Notes under the pieces: generated by a model | The model's database searches: none | The model's input: the letters and a program-made list of their open reading frames with translations, nothing else | Told to the model about the DNA's origin: nothing | Position numbers and translations under genes: made by a program | IMG/VR virus record: IMGVR_UViG_3300023272_000085 | Location: 1-34,990 of that record | Source of the DNA: a virus | DNA length: 34,990 bases | Reading direction: 5' to 3' (one strand) | Shown here: piece by piece, positions 23,511 to 31,770 of the stretch | Numbering within the stretch: position 1 is the stretch's first letter | Layout: every line of letters begins with the position of its first letter

Positions 23511-24554
23511 TTAGGTCGCGTCAACGCGAAAAATCAAATACGGCATTCCGGGCGCCGTGGTGTTCTCACCCCGGGTGATCCATTGGAGGCCGTTGTCGAT
23601 GGCGAGCTGAGCGTCAGTGACACCATCGTTGTAGACGATGCGGAACGGATTCCTCACGCCGTAGACGATCGCGCCAAGCTGGCTTGATGCGGCCTGCTCG
23701 GCCACCAAGTAGTAGCTGGTGTCCGAGCCGCCGAATGCTGCGCCGAGTTCGGGCGCTTCAATGGGCTCGATGCCCCAACGGCTGATGAGTCCTGAGATAT
23801 CGCCCGAGCCGCCACCAGAGGCAGCGCCCATGGCGATGAACTTGGCGTCTGTCACAAGCGTTGCTCGGGTTGCGAGCTTGCTCGGGTAGATCAGCTTCTT
23901 GACCTTCAGATTGCGGGGAAGCAATCCGTTGGCCGTGGGCACCACTGCGATTTGAGCAATCGCCTTGGAGAGATTGTTGATCGCGACGTCGAGGGTTGCC
24001 GCGTTGGTCTCGTCGATCGGGCACGCTCCGGGTTGCACACCGGAAGCCGATCCCTTGAACCAGTTGCAGTAGACACCGGGCGACGGATCGAACGGATTGA
24101 GCGGATGATCGACCGCGAACAACGCCTTGCCGTCGAAAGCGATCACGGACGTGCCGTTCTTGATCAGGTTCGCGGTCTGGCGCTGCGGCCAGTGCGCGAA
24201 GAGCTCACCCTGCATACGAGCCCACTCGGTGGCGGAGCTCACGCCGTTGCCATCGAGGTCCTCGAATTGGTTCCTGTTGATCCGGTAGCCCTTGGTGGCC
24301 GCCTGGTAGCTGATCTCGGTGCTAGCCGTAGCGAGTTCTTCGAACTCGACAGTAGAACCGAAACGATCGCCCGTGTAATCGATGTCCGCGGTGTCCAAAA
24401 ACCAGGTGAAGCGCTCACGCTTACTACGGAGAGGTGTCTCCTTGGCAACGTTCGCCCACCAGTTCTTGGCTAGGATTTCATTGTATGCGTTCTCGGCAAT
24501 GAGACGCATGTTGGACTCAAGGTCCCACGTAAAAGATGGTGTCAGAATAGCCAT
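23511..24554 (-). CDS. Major capsid protein, Mu gpT-like
   Basis: A 347-aa protein with the head of gpT-family capsid proteins: LTPSFTWDLESNMRLIAENA, WWANVAKETPLRSKRERFTW, then TEWARMQGELFAHWPQRQTA and the FDGKALFAVDHPLN turn near residue 140 that is characteristic of Mu-like capsids. The C-terminus has NPFRIVYNDGVTD and a TTAPGMPYLIFRV end. It follows protease/scaffold and decoration genes. The upstream gap holds an AGGG ribosome site. Confidence 0.85.
   Translation of the reverse strand: MAILTPSFTWDLESNMRLIAENAYNEILAKNWWANVAKETPLRSKRERFTWFLDTADIDYTGDRFGSTVEFEELATASTEISYQAATKGYRINRNQFEDLDGNGVSSATEWARMQGELFAHWPQRQTANLIKNGTSVIAFDGKALFAVDHPLNPFDPSPGVYCNWFKGSASGVQPGACPIDETNAATLDVAINNLSKAIAQIAVVPTANGLLPRNLKVKKLIYPSKLATRATLVTDAKFIAMGAASGGGSGDISGLISRWGIEPIEAPELGAAFGGSDTSYYLVAEQAASSQLGAIVYGVRNPFRIVYNDGVTDAQLAIDNGLQWITRGENTTAPGMPYLIFRVDAT
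23675..23686. repeat. Palindrome-like CAAGCTGGCTTG
   Basis: Variant site inside the capsid gene, read in another codon frame (SSQLG) than the QARL sites. Confidence 0.4.
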
Positions 24555-24595
24555 GTCCTGCCCTAAAATTCCCGCCCCTAAAGCTCAGACAGCGA

Positions 24596-25018
24596 TCAAG
24601 CCGGCAGCGCCAGCTCGACGAGAACGCCTTTAGTGGCGTCGACTTTCCAGACGCGACCGGCAACCGATCGAGCGCTGGAGTTGGATGTTTTGGCGACCGT
24701 TTGATCGTCGACCACGTAGCAATTGGAGCCGACTTCGGTCTGAGCGATCAGATCGGTTGAAGCCGAGTTGACGAACCACATCGCGTTCAACTCACGGAAG
24801 AACTCGACGTTGGCAGTTCCGCCGGAGGCCACGAGCTGGTCCTCACGGTAACGACCGATTGGAATGAGCGTGGTTGAAGCCGCGCCCTTCTTGACCAAGC
24901 CGGTCGACGTGTCAAAGCACGCCATGCCGCCCTGGTAGACCTGTTCAGCTGTGCTGGGCAGTGCCATGCCGGTCGATTTCACGACCCGGGTCATGCGCAT
25001 CTTTGCGAGCGCGGTCAT
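24596..25018 (-). CDS. Capsid decoration/cement protein
   Basis: A 140-aa beta-rich protein between protease and capsid. It has LPSTAEQVYQGGMACFDTST, LIPIGRYREDQLVASGGT, and QTEVGSNCYVVDDQTVAKTS, the pattern of the DUF2190-like 'capsid cement' proteins that trimerise on the shell. It overlaps the protease stop (ATGA). The next gene, after 41 bases, is the capsid gene. Confidence 0.65.
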   Translation of the reverse strand: MTALAKMRMTRVVKSTGMALPSTAEQVYQGGMACFDTSTGLVKKGAASTTLIPIGRYREDQLVASGGTANVEFFRELNAMWFVNSASTDLIAQTEVGSNCYVVDDQTVAKTSNSSARSVAGRVWKVDATKGVLVELALPA

Positions 25019-25611
25019 TTGCTACCCCCTTGAACCGTGACGGCGCCGAACACTTGCGAGTTCGCCTCGTAGGCGACGCCTTGAGTCTTCTTGATGAGCC
25101 CCATTTGCTCGTTGAGTTCAGCGTTGCTGCTCAGCCCTGGGCGACCGCCGTTAGCGCCCAAGGTCGGGCGAGTCGCCGGAAGGGTCATGTGTGGATTGAC
25201 GAAACCGGCAGTGACCGGAATCGCATCGAGAACCGCCTTGAGAGCGCTCGTGGGAGTGGCCTTGAGGGACTCGATCAACTCGGGTTTCACGTCCGGGCGA
25301 GCCGCGAAGAGCGAAGCACGCTTGGAGGCGTCCGCTTCTGCCTTGAGGGCCTGGAGCTCTGCCTGCTGAGCCGCAACCTGCTTGGCCAACGGAACGACCG
25401 CCTGAGCGAGCGAGGCACTTGCCTTGCTGTCTTCGTCGTCCTTCTTGGCCGGCGTTTCGTCCTCACCCTTTGCGGCGTTCTCGTCGTCATACGCCGCGAG
25501 AGCCCGCTTGGCCTTGCCGGCCTTTTCTTCGTCATCGCTTTCGGAAGCGGTCACGAGGGCTGCTCGGACAGCGTCTTCCTTCGGCTTGTCGTCTTTATTG
25601 TCGTCTGCCAT
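25015..25611 (-). CDS. Possible nested scaffold protein (internal start)
   Basis: An in-frame ATG at 25611 ([13 protein letters not shown]) begins exactly where the protease domain ends. GGAG lies nine bases before it and a start-associated motif at 25633-25645. The 198-aa product would be a coiled-coil scaffold. This reproduces the lambda C/Nu3 arrangement, in which the scaffold is translated from within the protease gene. Confidence 0.55.
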   Translation of the reverse strand: MADDNKDDKPKEDAVRAALVTASESDDEEKAGKAKRALAAYDDENAAKGEDETPAKKDDEDSKASASLAQAVVPLAKQVAAQQAELQALKAEADASKRASLFAARPDVKPELIESLKATPTSALKAVLDAIPVTAGFVNPHMTLPATRPTLGANGGRPGLSSNAELNEQMGLIKKTQGVAYEANSQVFGAVTVQGGSK

Positions 25612-26397
25612 TGATGGGGTCTCCGTCGTCTGCACTGGAGTGCGAGACGCGGTGATCCGTTCGGTGAACGCCGAAAAAGACTCGACTGAGTCCGCAAGCC
25701 CGACCCCGATGGCGTTGGCGCCCACGAAGACGGCGGCCTGATAGGCGGCTACCGTCTCGGGCGTTAGACCCCTTCGCTCAGCTACGAGTGCGAAGAACAC
25801 AGCCGCCGTTTGGTCGACCGTCGCTTGCATGGCCTCAAGGACCGAGTCGGTCGTCCCAGCGTGCGGGTTTCCGTCGGCCTTCCGGGCTCCGCTCTTGATC
25901 ACCGAGTAGGAGAGGCCCATCGCGCCATCGAGCCGTGTGGCGTCGACCAACATGGCGATGACGCCGATGGACCCGATGACAGCCGTATCGGAGATGGAGA
26001 TCTCGTCGGCCGCGCACGCCAGGGCGTAGGCGGCTGAGCAGCAAGCGGCGTCCGAGTGAGCTACGAGGCGCTTGCCGGCAGCCGTGGCGATCTGCCGGAT
26101 TTCCCTACTGGTATCGAAGTTTCCGAAGACATCGCCACCGGGCGAGTTGATCTTGAGCACCACCGTCGTGATGCCGGGAGCCGCACATGCGGCGCGCACC
26201 TCATCGACGATCTGGCGGTAGCTTTGGAAGTGCGCGTCGGCTCCGTGAACGAGCGGCCCGCTGATCTCGACACACGCCACAGAAGGGGAGAGCATGCAGA
26301 GCTCGCCCGCTTTCGGCGCTGCTTGGTAATCGAGGCCGTAAGCCTGTTGCTGGATCGCGACGATCCCCCGAGGGGCGTACGCCCGTAACTCGCTCAT
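25015..26397 (-). CDS. Head maturation protease (S49) with scaffold-like C-terminus
   Basis: A 460-aa protein. Residues about 1-230 are an S49 (SppA/ClpP-like) protease: [13 protein letters not shown] (84-96), the nucleophile segment [12 protein letters not shown] with S121, the strand [15 protein letters not shown] and the [16 protein letters not shown] segment with candidate catalytic Lys. Residues about 263-460 are charged and helical ([40 protein letters not shown]), as in phage scaffolds. An internal in-frame ATG at 25611 would release this part separately. The start overlaps the portal stop (ATGA). Confidence 0.8.
   Translation of the reverse strand: MSELRAYAPRGIVAIQQQAYGLDYQAAPKAGELCMLSPSVACVEISGPLVHGADAHFQSYRQIVDEVRAACAAPGITTVVLKINSPGGDVFGNFDTSREIRQIATAAGKRLVAHSDAACCSAAYALACAADEISISDTAVIGSIGVIAMLVDATRLDGAMGLSYSVIKSGARKADGNPHAGTTDSVLEAMQATVDQTAAVFFALVAERRGLTPETVAAYQAAVFVGANAIGVGLADSVESFSAFTERITASRTPVQTTETPSMADDNKDDKPKEDAVRAALVTASESDDEEKAGKAKRALAAYDDENAAKGEDETPAKKDDEDSKASASLAQAVVPLAKQVAAQQAELQALKAEADASKRASLFAARPDVKPELIESLKATPTSALKAVLDAIPVTAGFVNPHMTLPATRPTLGANGGRPGLSSNAELNEQMGLIKKTQGVAYEANSQVFGAVTVQGGSK
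25633..25645 (-). promoter_or_regulatory. Start-associated motif, copy 4 (inside protease gene)
   Basis: Sense TCGCACTCCAGTG inside the coding sequence (S-R-T-P-V), 21 bases before the internal ATG. Flanks GTCT and AGAC extend the inverted repeat here. Confidence 0.6.
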
Positions 26398-27773
26398 GCT
26401 GCTTTCCCCTGTGCTCCGGGCTTGTCAGCCGGCGGAGGTGCGTCTGGTTTTGGTCCCGGCCCCAAAAGTTCTTCGTCGCCCGGGTCGGGAGTGCCGTCAG
26501 CGACGGGGATCCCGAAGCGAGCGATCATCTCGTCCACGTCCAGCCGCTTCTTGCTCTTGGCGAGGACGGCCCTGAGCTTGTCGATCGCGTCGCCGAGACC
26601 GTTGAGCGCCTTGGCTTCTTTTTCCCGGTCAGCCGCTGGATCGGTGTCCCACTCGATGCGCGGGCTCTCGGACAAGGCATCCGGCCCGAACTCGCTGAAC
26701 ACGTAAGGCGGTAGGATCTGTGTGTTGATCGTGTGGCTCAGGCTGTCGGCCGTGAGCTTGATCAAGTCACTGCGGATCGTCTGGTGAATGGCTGCGTTCG
26801 CGAAGCCGGTGCCGCCGTCAACCGTAACGGTCTGACCGGCGAGCGAGATCATGATCTCGTTGTCGGAGGTTGCTACCTCGGTCCCGAAGACCTCCCACCC
26901 ACGGCCGTTGCTCTCGACCAGCGACACCGTCCACCCCGGCGGCATCTCAAAGACCGAGTTGACGCCCCACGAAATCAGGCTGGCGAGGAAGCCCTTCCGC
27001 TGTTCCTCGGTCGCGCCTTGAACGGTGGTCGCTACACGAGCCGGGTTGGCGAGCTTCGAGCTGAAATTTGCTCGATTGCTGAGAGCGTGCTCTTTATGGA
27101 TGTACGCTCGCCCGAGTGCGGGCCATAGCCCGGCATGCCACGGCGATAGGCGCGCACGGCAGTGCAGCACCCAACGGCCATCACCCGGCGTGATTGGCAG
27201 TGAGCCCGCGACGCTCTGATAGAACCAGCGGTCTTTGGACCAATCGTAGTAGAGAAATTCGGGGTCCAGCCGCTGAAGGACGGGATACGACCGACCCACC
27301 ACGGGGACGAGTTCGGCCACCCCTACGCCGAGAATCATCTCGTCGGCAGCCAAGAGCGCCAATTCGGTCGGGGGGCAGAGCTCGTCAAAGACGCTTCTCG
27401 TGGCGGTCTGAGCCGTGAGCGTCTCGATGATCTTGTCGTTGCCTCGCCACCTCTTGGGCAGCGAAACGAGGCCGGATGTGCGGGTTTGCGTAAGCCCGTT
27501 GATCAGGCCGTCACGCCGCATGGCGCGGTGAAGCTGCCCGGCGGTCCGCAACCGACCGGAGTCACATTCGTGGACGATTCGCTCTAGGTCAGCGAGGTAC
27601 CAGCGAGTCTGTGTCGATACGAGCGGCTGGATCTGCCCGCCCATGGCGCGCCGAATGCTGTCGACGTTCTCGGAGCCGAGATCCGGCATCGAGTTCGGCG
27701 CCATCGCCGAATACGCGGAGATGCCCAGCAACGCCTTCGCGGCATCTCGGAAGCGTGTGGCGAGCGGTGGCAT
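26394..27773 (-). CDS. Portal protein, DUF935/Mu gp29-like
   Basis: The ATG at 27773 follows directly after the start-associated motif and a G-run. The 459-aa protein contains segments typical of Mu gp29-like portals: [76 protein letters not shown] and the C-terminal [20 protein letters not shown]. The last 40 residues are Pro-rich. It forms the dodecameric ring that docks terminase. Confidence 0.8.
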   Translation of the reverse strand: MPPLATRFRDAAKALLGISAYSAMAPNSMPDLGSENVDSIRRAMGGQIQPLVSTQTRWYLADLERIVHECDSGRLRTAGQLHRAMRRDGLINGLTQTRTSGLVSLPKRWRGNDKIIETLTAQTATRSVFDELCPPTELALLAADEMILGVGVAELVPVVGRSYPVLQRLDPEFLYYDWSKDRWFYQSVAGSLPITPGDGRWVLHCRARLSPWHAGLWPALGRAYIHKEHALSNRANFSSKLANPARVATTVQGATEEQRKGFLASLISWGVNSVFEMPPGWTVSLVESNGRGWEVFGTEVATSDNEIMISLAGQTVTVDGGTGFANAAIHQTIRSDLIKLTADSLSHTINTQILPPYVFSEFGPDALSESPRIEWDTDPAADREKEAKALNGLGDAIDKLRAVLAKSKKRLDVDEMIARFGIPVADGTPDPGDEELLGPGPKPDAPPPADKPGAQGKAA

Positions 27774-27778
27774 CCCCC

Positions 27779-27791
27779 CACTGGAGTGCGA
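27779..27791 (-). promoter_or_regulatory. Start-associated motif, copy 5 (portal)
   Basis: Sense TCGCACTCCAGTG followed by GGGGG and the portal ATG at 27773, in the 25-base gap after the terminase stop. Confidence 0.7.
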
Positions 27792-27798
27792 TCAGCCG

Positions 27799-29433
27799 TC
27801 AGCGTCGGAAGGCGTCCATCGCGGAGTAGGGGTCAAAGACCGGGGGAGCGTAAGCGTCGTAGGCGCGCTCCGGTACGTGCACCTCCGTGTAGGCGGACCC
27901 GCCGGCTGCGTCTTCCTGGCGGATCGCGAGCGGCTCCCACAAGCTCATGACGAAGGCGTCGCCAACGTCAGGGCTTCTCCCGAGAAGCTTTCGAAGATCC
28001 CTTTTGGCGGTGACCTTCAGATGGCCTCGCACGGTCGAGTAGAACTCGGGAGCGTGAAGGTCATCCTCCAGCTTGGCGTGGAGAGGAAAGCACCCGCCGT
28101 CCCGCACCCATTGGCGAGCTCCGCCCCACATTTCGTCACGGAGGCGGTCGTAGACCTCTGCCTGACGCCTTGGCTTGTCCGAGGTGCGGAGCCTGCACAG
28201 GACGAAATGGTCGTTGGTGTCGGTGTACTCCCTGACGGCCGAGTACACCCTGGCCCCCGTCTCACCCTCGGATTCGAGCACTACAACCGGCTGAGGACCG
28301 CCCCTTCGGTACTTGGAGATCAGCGTTTCGACTTGCTCGATGTGCTGCTGGGGCGAAAGCCCACTACGGGCCACGAGCTCTAGGACACGGTCGCCGATAC
28401 GAGCGCAAAAGCCCGACTCGTCACCGCCCGTTCCATCACCAGCAGGGTCGACGCCGATGTAGAGTCGACCCTTGGGATAGGGGAGGTCCTTGGTTGCTTC
28501 CCACCGCTTGTTGGCTTCGGCAATCAGCGTGAGGGGGAAGATCTTGGCCGCTTCCGCGACACTGAACTTGCCGGCGACTCGAATCAGGAAGCGCGGATCA
28601 TCTTCACCCCACTCGCGCTGCTTGCGAGCAACCCACTCGGGTGTAGCGAGCCCTTTGATGGGCTTGTCGGCGAGATGCTGCCATTCGCCGGTGACGTTCG
28701 GGCTTTCTCGGCTGTCGATGTGGATGTTGTGCCAGCCGTCACCCTTAAGAACCTTTTTCGACTTGCTGTGAAAAGCGTCAAAGAACTCACCCGATGCTCG
28801 TGTCGGGTTCGAGATCATGAACACCCAAGCGTTGCCGCCCGCCAGGTTCCCCTCGATCGCCTCGAAAATCTCGTCTTTGACGCCCGAGGCTTCGTCAACG
28901 AGATACAGAATGTGCGACCCTGAAGTTCCGGCGATGGCTTCAGCCTGCTTTGAGGTATAGCCCTTGATCTCCGAGTACGTTGTGGGGTCCGTGAGGCCGG
29001 AGAACGCTCGGACGTTGATGTCCTTGGCTGCCGGGATCGGGATCTTCGACTTGCGGCAGAAGCGCTTGATCTCACGCCAGATGACGCGATTCACCTGCCC
29101 GTCGGTGACGGCCGTGATCACGACGCGGGCGTCGGGATACGAGCAGTAGAACCACAGCGCGAGGATCGCCAAGCTGGTCGACTTGCCGAGCTTGTGCCCG
29201 CTGACGACGGCGACGCGCTCGTACAGGGTGATGGCCTCGATGATCTCCCGCTGCCTGGACCAGAGGGTGATGCCCAGCACGTCACGAGCGAAGCCCACCG
29301 GGTCGGGCGGGTTGGCGTACGCTCGAACCCGATCGGCGTCGGTAGTGGGTGGCGCGATCTCGTCCGCTGCGGCCAAGAGGTGGCGAGCAAGCCGGCTTGC
29401 GATCGTGTCGCTGTGTCCGCCCGCCAGACTCAT
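27799..29433 (-). CDS. terL: Terminase large subunit
   Basis: A 544-aa packaging ATPase-nuclease. Walker A is SGHKLGKST at residues 78-86, Walker B ILYLVDEASG with D180-E181, followed by the coupling segment WVFMISNPTRASGEFFDAF. The C-terminal nuclease begins LYIGVDPAGDGTGGDES (D329), with later acidic sites in VVVLESEG and DVGDAFVMSLWEP. These complete the RNase H-like triad. The start overlaps the sigma-like gene stop by ATGA, coupling packaging to that protein. Length is typical of the family. Confidence 0.9.
   Translation of the reverse strand: MSLAGGHSDTIASRLARHLLAAADEIAPPTTDADRVRAYANPPDPVGFARDVLGITLWSRQREIIEAITLYERVAVVSGHKLGKSTSLAILALWFYCSYPDARVVITAVTDGQVNRVIWREIKRFCRKSKIPIPAAKDINVRAFSGLTDPTTYSEIKGYTSKQAEAIAGTSGSHILYLVDEASGVKDEIFEAIEGNLAGGNAWVFMISNPTRASGEFFDAFHSKSKKVLKGDGWHNIHIDSRESPNVTGEWQHLADKPIKGLATPEWVARKQREWGEDDPRFLIRVAGKFSVAEAAKIFPLTLIAEANKRWEATKDLPYPKGRLYIGVDPAGDGTGGDESGFCARIGDRVLELVARSGLSPQQHIEQVETLISKYRRGGPQPVVVLESEGETGARVYSAVREYTDTNDHFVLCRLRTSDKPRRQAEVYDRLRDEMWGGARQWVRDGGCFPLHAKLEDDLHAPEFYSTVRGHLKVTAKRDLRKLLGRSPDVGDAFVMSLWEPLAIRQEDAAGGSAYTEVHVPERAYDAYAPPVFDPYSAMDAFRR
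29388..29399. repeat. Palindrome CAAGCCGGCTTG, copy in terminase gene
   Basis: Extends to GCAAGCCGGCTTGC. One of seven CAAGCNGGCTTG sites. Confidence 0.5.
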
Positions 29434-30014
29434 CGGCGACCCCGGGTCAAGCGGGCTTGAGTGGCGGGCGTCAGGCGCTCGAAACGCCTTTTGGCGTCCA
29501 AGAGATCCTCAATCTCGATTGAGTCGTTCTCGGCCGAGTAGGTGCCGAACTCGCGGTCCTCACCGTCAACGTCGGAAATGGCCTCGACCAGGACCACGGG
29601 GTCCGGTCGGAGTGCGCGCTCGACCGCGGCGGGTGTCGGAGCCCGAGAGCCTGACCACGCTTCGAGGATCTCGGCGGTGGTCGGGTCGCGGCCCAGTACG
29701 TGGCCGAGCGTCGCTACATGCCTCTGGATGGCGATCCGTTCGTGGTACGCACGGGGGCGGATGAGCCGTCGACCTGAGGCCAGGCTGTGCCGGGCCAGCT
29801 CAGAGATGATGCAGGTCCGAGCGTAGCTAGAGAACCTGCCCACAATACGATTGGCCTCGAAGCTGTCGACCGCGATGCACAGCCCGATCAAGCCGGCTTG
29901 ATTCAGGTCTTCGTCATGGGCTGCCCGCTGCCCGTATTTGGCAATAATCAGCGAGCGAACCAGCTTGAGGTTCTGGAGCACTTTTACATTTCGGGATGGC
30001 CGCTTTCGGCTCAT
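29430..30014 (-). CDS. Sigma-70-like protein with regions 2-3 but no region 4
   Basis: The 194-aa protein contains EDLNQAGLIGLCIAVDSFEA then GRFSSYARTCIISELARHS (residues about 35-77), a clear sigma-70 region 2.1-2.2 signature. It is followed by RRLIRPRAYHERIAIQRHV and GHVLGRDPTTAEILEAWSG, which resembles region 3. The protein ends at DLLDAKRRFERLTPATQARL plus TRGRR, where region 4.1 would start, so the -35-binding part is missing. It sits between the small and large terminase genes with ATGA overlaps at both sides. Likely a late-gene sigma subunit; partner proteins may supply region 4. Confidence 0.7.
   Translation of the reverse strand: MSRKRPSRNVKVLQNLKLVRSLIIAKYGQRAAHDEDLNQAGLIGLCIAVDSFEANRIVGRFSSYARTCIISELARHSLASGRRLIRPRAYHERIAIQRHVATLGHVLGRDPTTAEILEAWSGSRAPTPAAVERALRPDPVVLVEAISDVDGEDREFGTYSAENDSIEIEDLLDAKRRFERLTPATQARLTRGRR
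29448..29459. repeat. Palindrome-like CAAGCGGGCTTG
   Basis: At the 3' end of the sigma-like gene. The flanks match the copy at 34955-34966 over about 20 positions. Confidence 0.5.
29889..29900. repeat. Palindrome CAAGCCGGCTTG inside sigma-like gene
   Basis: Extended perfect palindrome ATCAAGCCGGCTTGAT at 29887-29902, within the region 2 codons for NQAGLI. It shares 19 bases with the intergenic palindrome at 31643. Confidence 0.55.
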
Positions 30015-30592
30015 TGCCCGCCCCTCGTGGCGTCGATCGCTCGGGCCACAGCTCGAAGGGCGTCAGGCCATGGCGTAAGGGCCTTGATGATCTTGCCCTC
30101 AAGGATCCGCCAGTTGGGCGAGTCCAGGATCTTGCGCTCACTGATGGAGAGGCCGACTCCCGTCAGCTTGCCCAGCATCACCAGCGTCTTTGCGGCGTTG
30201 GCCAGTAGGGCCGCTCGTCCCCGGGTGTCGTTGGCGAGCGTCGGGATCTCGGCCCTGAACCCTTCGAGCTCCGCTAGCCAATGGTCCGCTTCAGCGATGA
30301 CGGCGGCTGCCGTGGCCTTGCGTGGCTTCCGTCGCTTTTTGGATGGCGGCGATTTCGCCTTCGGCTGCCGCGAAGGATGCGGCGCAGCTGGGGCAGCTGT
30401 CGGCGGTTGGTCGTCCCAAGCAGTCGGCTCTGGACCACCGAGCGCGTGGATCCGCTTTCGTGTCTCGGCGCCCGGCCGGACCTTGCCAGCACGCCAGCGG
30501 CTTACATTCGCTTCAGCGGTCTTAAGGAGCGCGGCCCATTCCGCGCCCGTCCGGTGATCGTTGCTAAATTCGAGTGATCCCTTGGAGTTCAC
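30011..30592 (-). CDS. Candidate terminase small subunit
   Basis: A 193-aa protein opening the virion operon, with an N-terminal HTH (residues about 15-48: TGAEWAALLKTAEANVSRWR and GKVRPGAETRKRI), a basic Lys/Arg-Pro linker (KAKSPPSKKRRKPRK) and a helical C-terminus (EADHWLAELEGFRAEIPTLA). This layout, DNA-binding HTH then oligomerising helix, fits a small terminase and the gene is two positions before the large subunit. GTG at 30592 is used; no strong ribosome site is visible. It could alternatively be a regulatory protein. Confidence 0.55.
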   Translation of the reverse strand: MNSKGSLEFSNDHRTGAEWAALLKTAEANVSRWRAGKVRPGAETRKRIHALGGPEPTAWDDQPPTAAPAAPHPSRQPKAKSPPSKKRRKPRKATAAAVIAEADHWLAELEGFRAEIPTLANDTRGRAALLANAAKTLVMLGKLTGVGLSISERKILDSPNWRILEGKIIKALTPWPDALRAVARAIDATRGGQ

Positions 30593-30744
30593 CCATGAGC
30601 GAGCTCACAAGAAGTTTATGTAAGGGCGCGTGTAAGGCTGTAACTCGGCCCGTGGTTCGAGGCGTAAAGAGCGGACCCTGGGGCCATTTCGACCCCTAAC
30701 ACTGTGAATAGACATCACGATCCGGCTGGATTCATGCTGCATTC
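30593..30744. promoter_or_regulatory. Divergent promoter region between operon and cargo
   Basis: 152 bases between the small terminase candidate (minus) and the DUF2971 gene (plus). An AT-richer stretch around 30610-30650 reads TTACAG then TACATA in the minus direction, a weak sigma-70-like arrangement. No operator repeat is obvious. This is the most likely start of the long virion transcript. Confidence 0.35.
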
Positions 30745-31620
30745 ATGCCGCGCTGCTACCTTGGGCAGATCCATTGTAGACCGTTCGCGAACATGGACAT
30801 CACCCCCCCACCGCCGCGCACCAAGCCCAACCGCCCTGAGAAGCTCTACAAATTCAGGGTAATGAACGAGTATACGAGGGCTGCGGTCGCTGACCGGCAG
30901 CTCTATCTTTCATCGCCTAGCCAGTTCAACGACCCCTTCGAGTTTCGCTTTCGCGGCGAAGTCCAAAAGGACGCTAAGCCCGAAGAGTGGGCCAAGATGT
31001 GGGATGGGGATACCGGATTGACTGATGACCAGCTTAAGCACGTTAAGGCGCTGACGCCTGAGCAAATTGAACGGGTAATACCGTGGGTTGTCGGGCAACA
31101 CCAAGAGCAGTTGGAGCGGGAGTGCGGCGTGTTCTCTCTCTCCGAGGATCCTTGCAATCTTCTGATGTGGGTCCACTACGCGGGCATGCATCAGGGCATC
31201 TGTCTGGAGTTCGACACCAGCGTGGCGCCTATCAATGCGGACCTACATCAAGTCATCTATCAAGATGCCCTCCCACTCCTGGCAATGCCGAACGTCGACT
31301 TTGAGACATTTGCGGACAGCGTCTTGCTCGGCAAGTCGCCCCATTGGGGCTACGAGCAGGAATGGCGTTTGGTGAAGCAAAAATTGACCCCCGCTGAACG
31401 CATTGTTGTCTATCCCGCGGAGGCGCTCACTGGCGTGATCCTGGGCAGCAGGTTCCCGAAGAAGTCACGCCCGGAGTTGGACGCTTGGATTGCGGCCTCG
31501 GGCGCAAAGCCGAAGATCTATCGGGCGCGGCAGAGCAAGGCGAACTACGCGATCGAGATCAACCTAGAGGCGAATGAGATCGCTCGCCACATCTTCATGG
31601 GCGAGCCGCTTCCGGACTAG
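30745..31620 (+). CDS. DUF2971-family protein (defence-island type)
   Basis: A 291-aa protein with DUF2971 hallmarks: LYKF near residue 34, LYLSSPSQFNDPFEFRF (53-69), NLLMWVHYAGMHQGICLEFD in the middle and PHWGYEQEWRLVKQKL later. A second ATG at 30793 would fit the family start better; neither has a ribosome site. Proteins of this family are often found near defence and toxin genes and include abortive-infection candidates, but the biochemical activity is unknown. It stands alone, divergent from the virion operon and convergent with the FRG gene. Confidence 0.75.
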   Translation: MPRCYLGQIHCRPFANMDITPPPPRTKPNRPEKLYKFRVMNEYTRAAVADRQLYLSSPSQFNDPFEFRFRGEVQKDAKPEEWAKMWDGDTGLTDDQLKHVKALTPEQIERVIPWVVGQHQEQLERECGVFSLSEDPCNLLMWVHYAGMHQGICLEFDTSVAPINADLHQVIYQDALPLLAMPNVDFETFADSVLLGKSPHWGYEQEWRLVKQKLTPAERIVVYPAEALTGVILGSRFPKKSRPELDAWIAASGAKPKIYRARQSKANYAIEINLEANEIARHIFMGEPLPD

Positions 31621-31642
31621 CTTGATCGCTGATTGCCGATTA

Positions 31643-31666
31643 TTGAATCAAGCCGGCTTGATTCAA
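31643..31666. repeat. 24-bp perfect palindrome, strongest CAAGCNGGCTTG site
   Basis: Half-site TTGAATCAAGCC followed directly by its complement, with no spacer. It lies in the 150-base gap between two convergent cargo genes, 23 bases after the DUF2971 stop. It could be an operator, centromere-like or packaging site, or help end transcription. Confidence 0.7.
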
Positions 31667-31668
31667 GT

Positions 31669-31732
31669 GCTCAGGGCCAGGGGCGGCACGCATATAGGGA
31701 GGGTCCGCGTCATCACCCCTGACGCCCTGAGC
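31669..31732. terminator. Long inverted repeat between convergent genes
   Basis: GCTCAGGGC-AGGGG (31669-31683) pairs with CCCCT-GCCCTGAGC (31716-31732) apart from a two-base bulge, with a 32-base loop. In the gap between convergent genes it may serve as a two-way terminator, though no U tract follows. GCTAAGGG is repeated at 31731 and about 31751. Confidence 0.4.
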
Positions 31733-31770
31733 TAAGGGCGTTGTAGCACGGCTAAGGGGATAGGCGAGGC

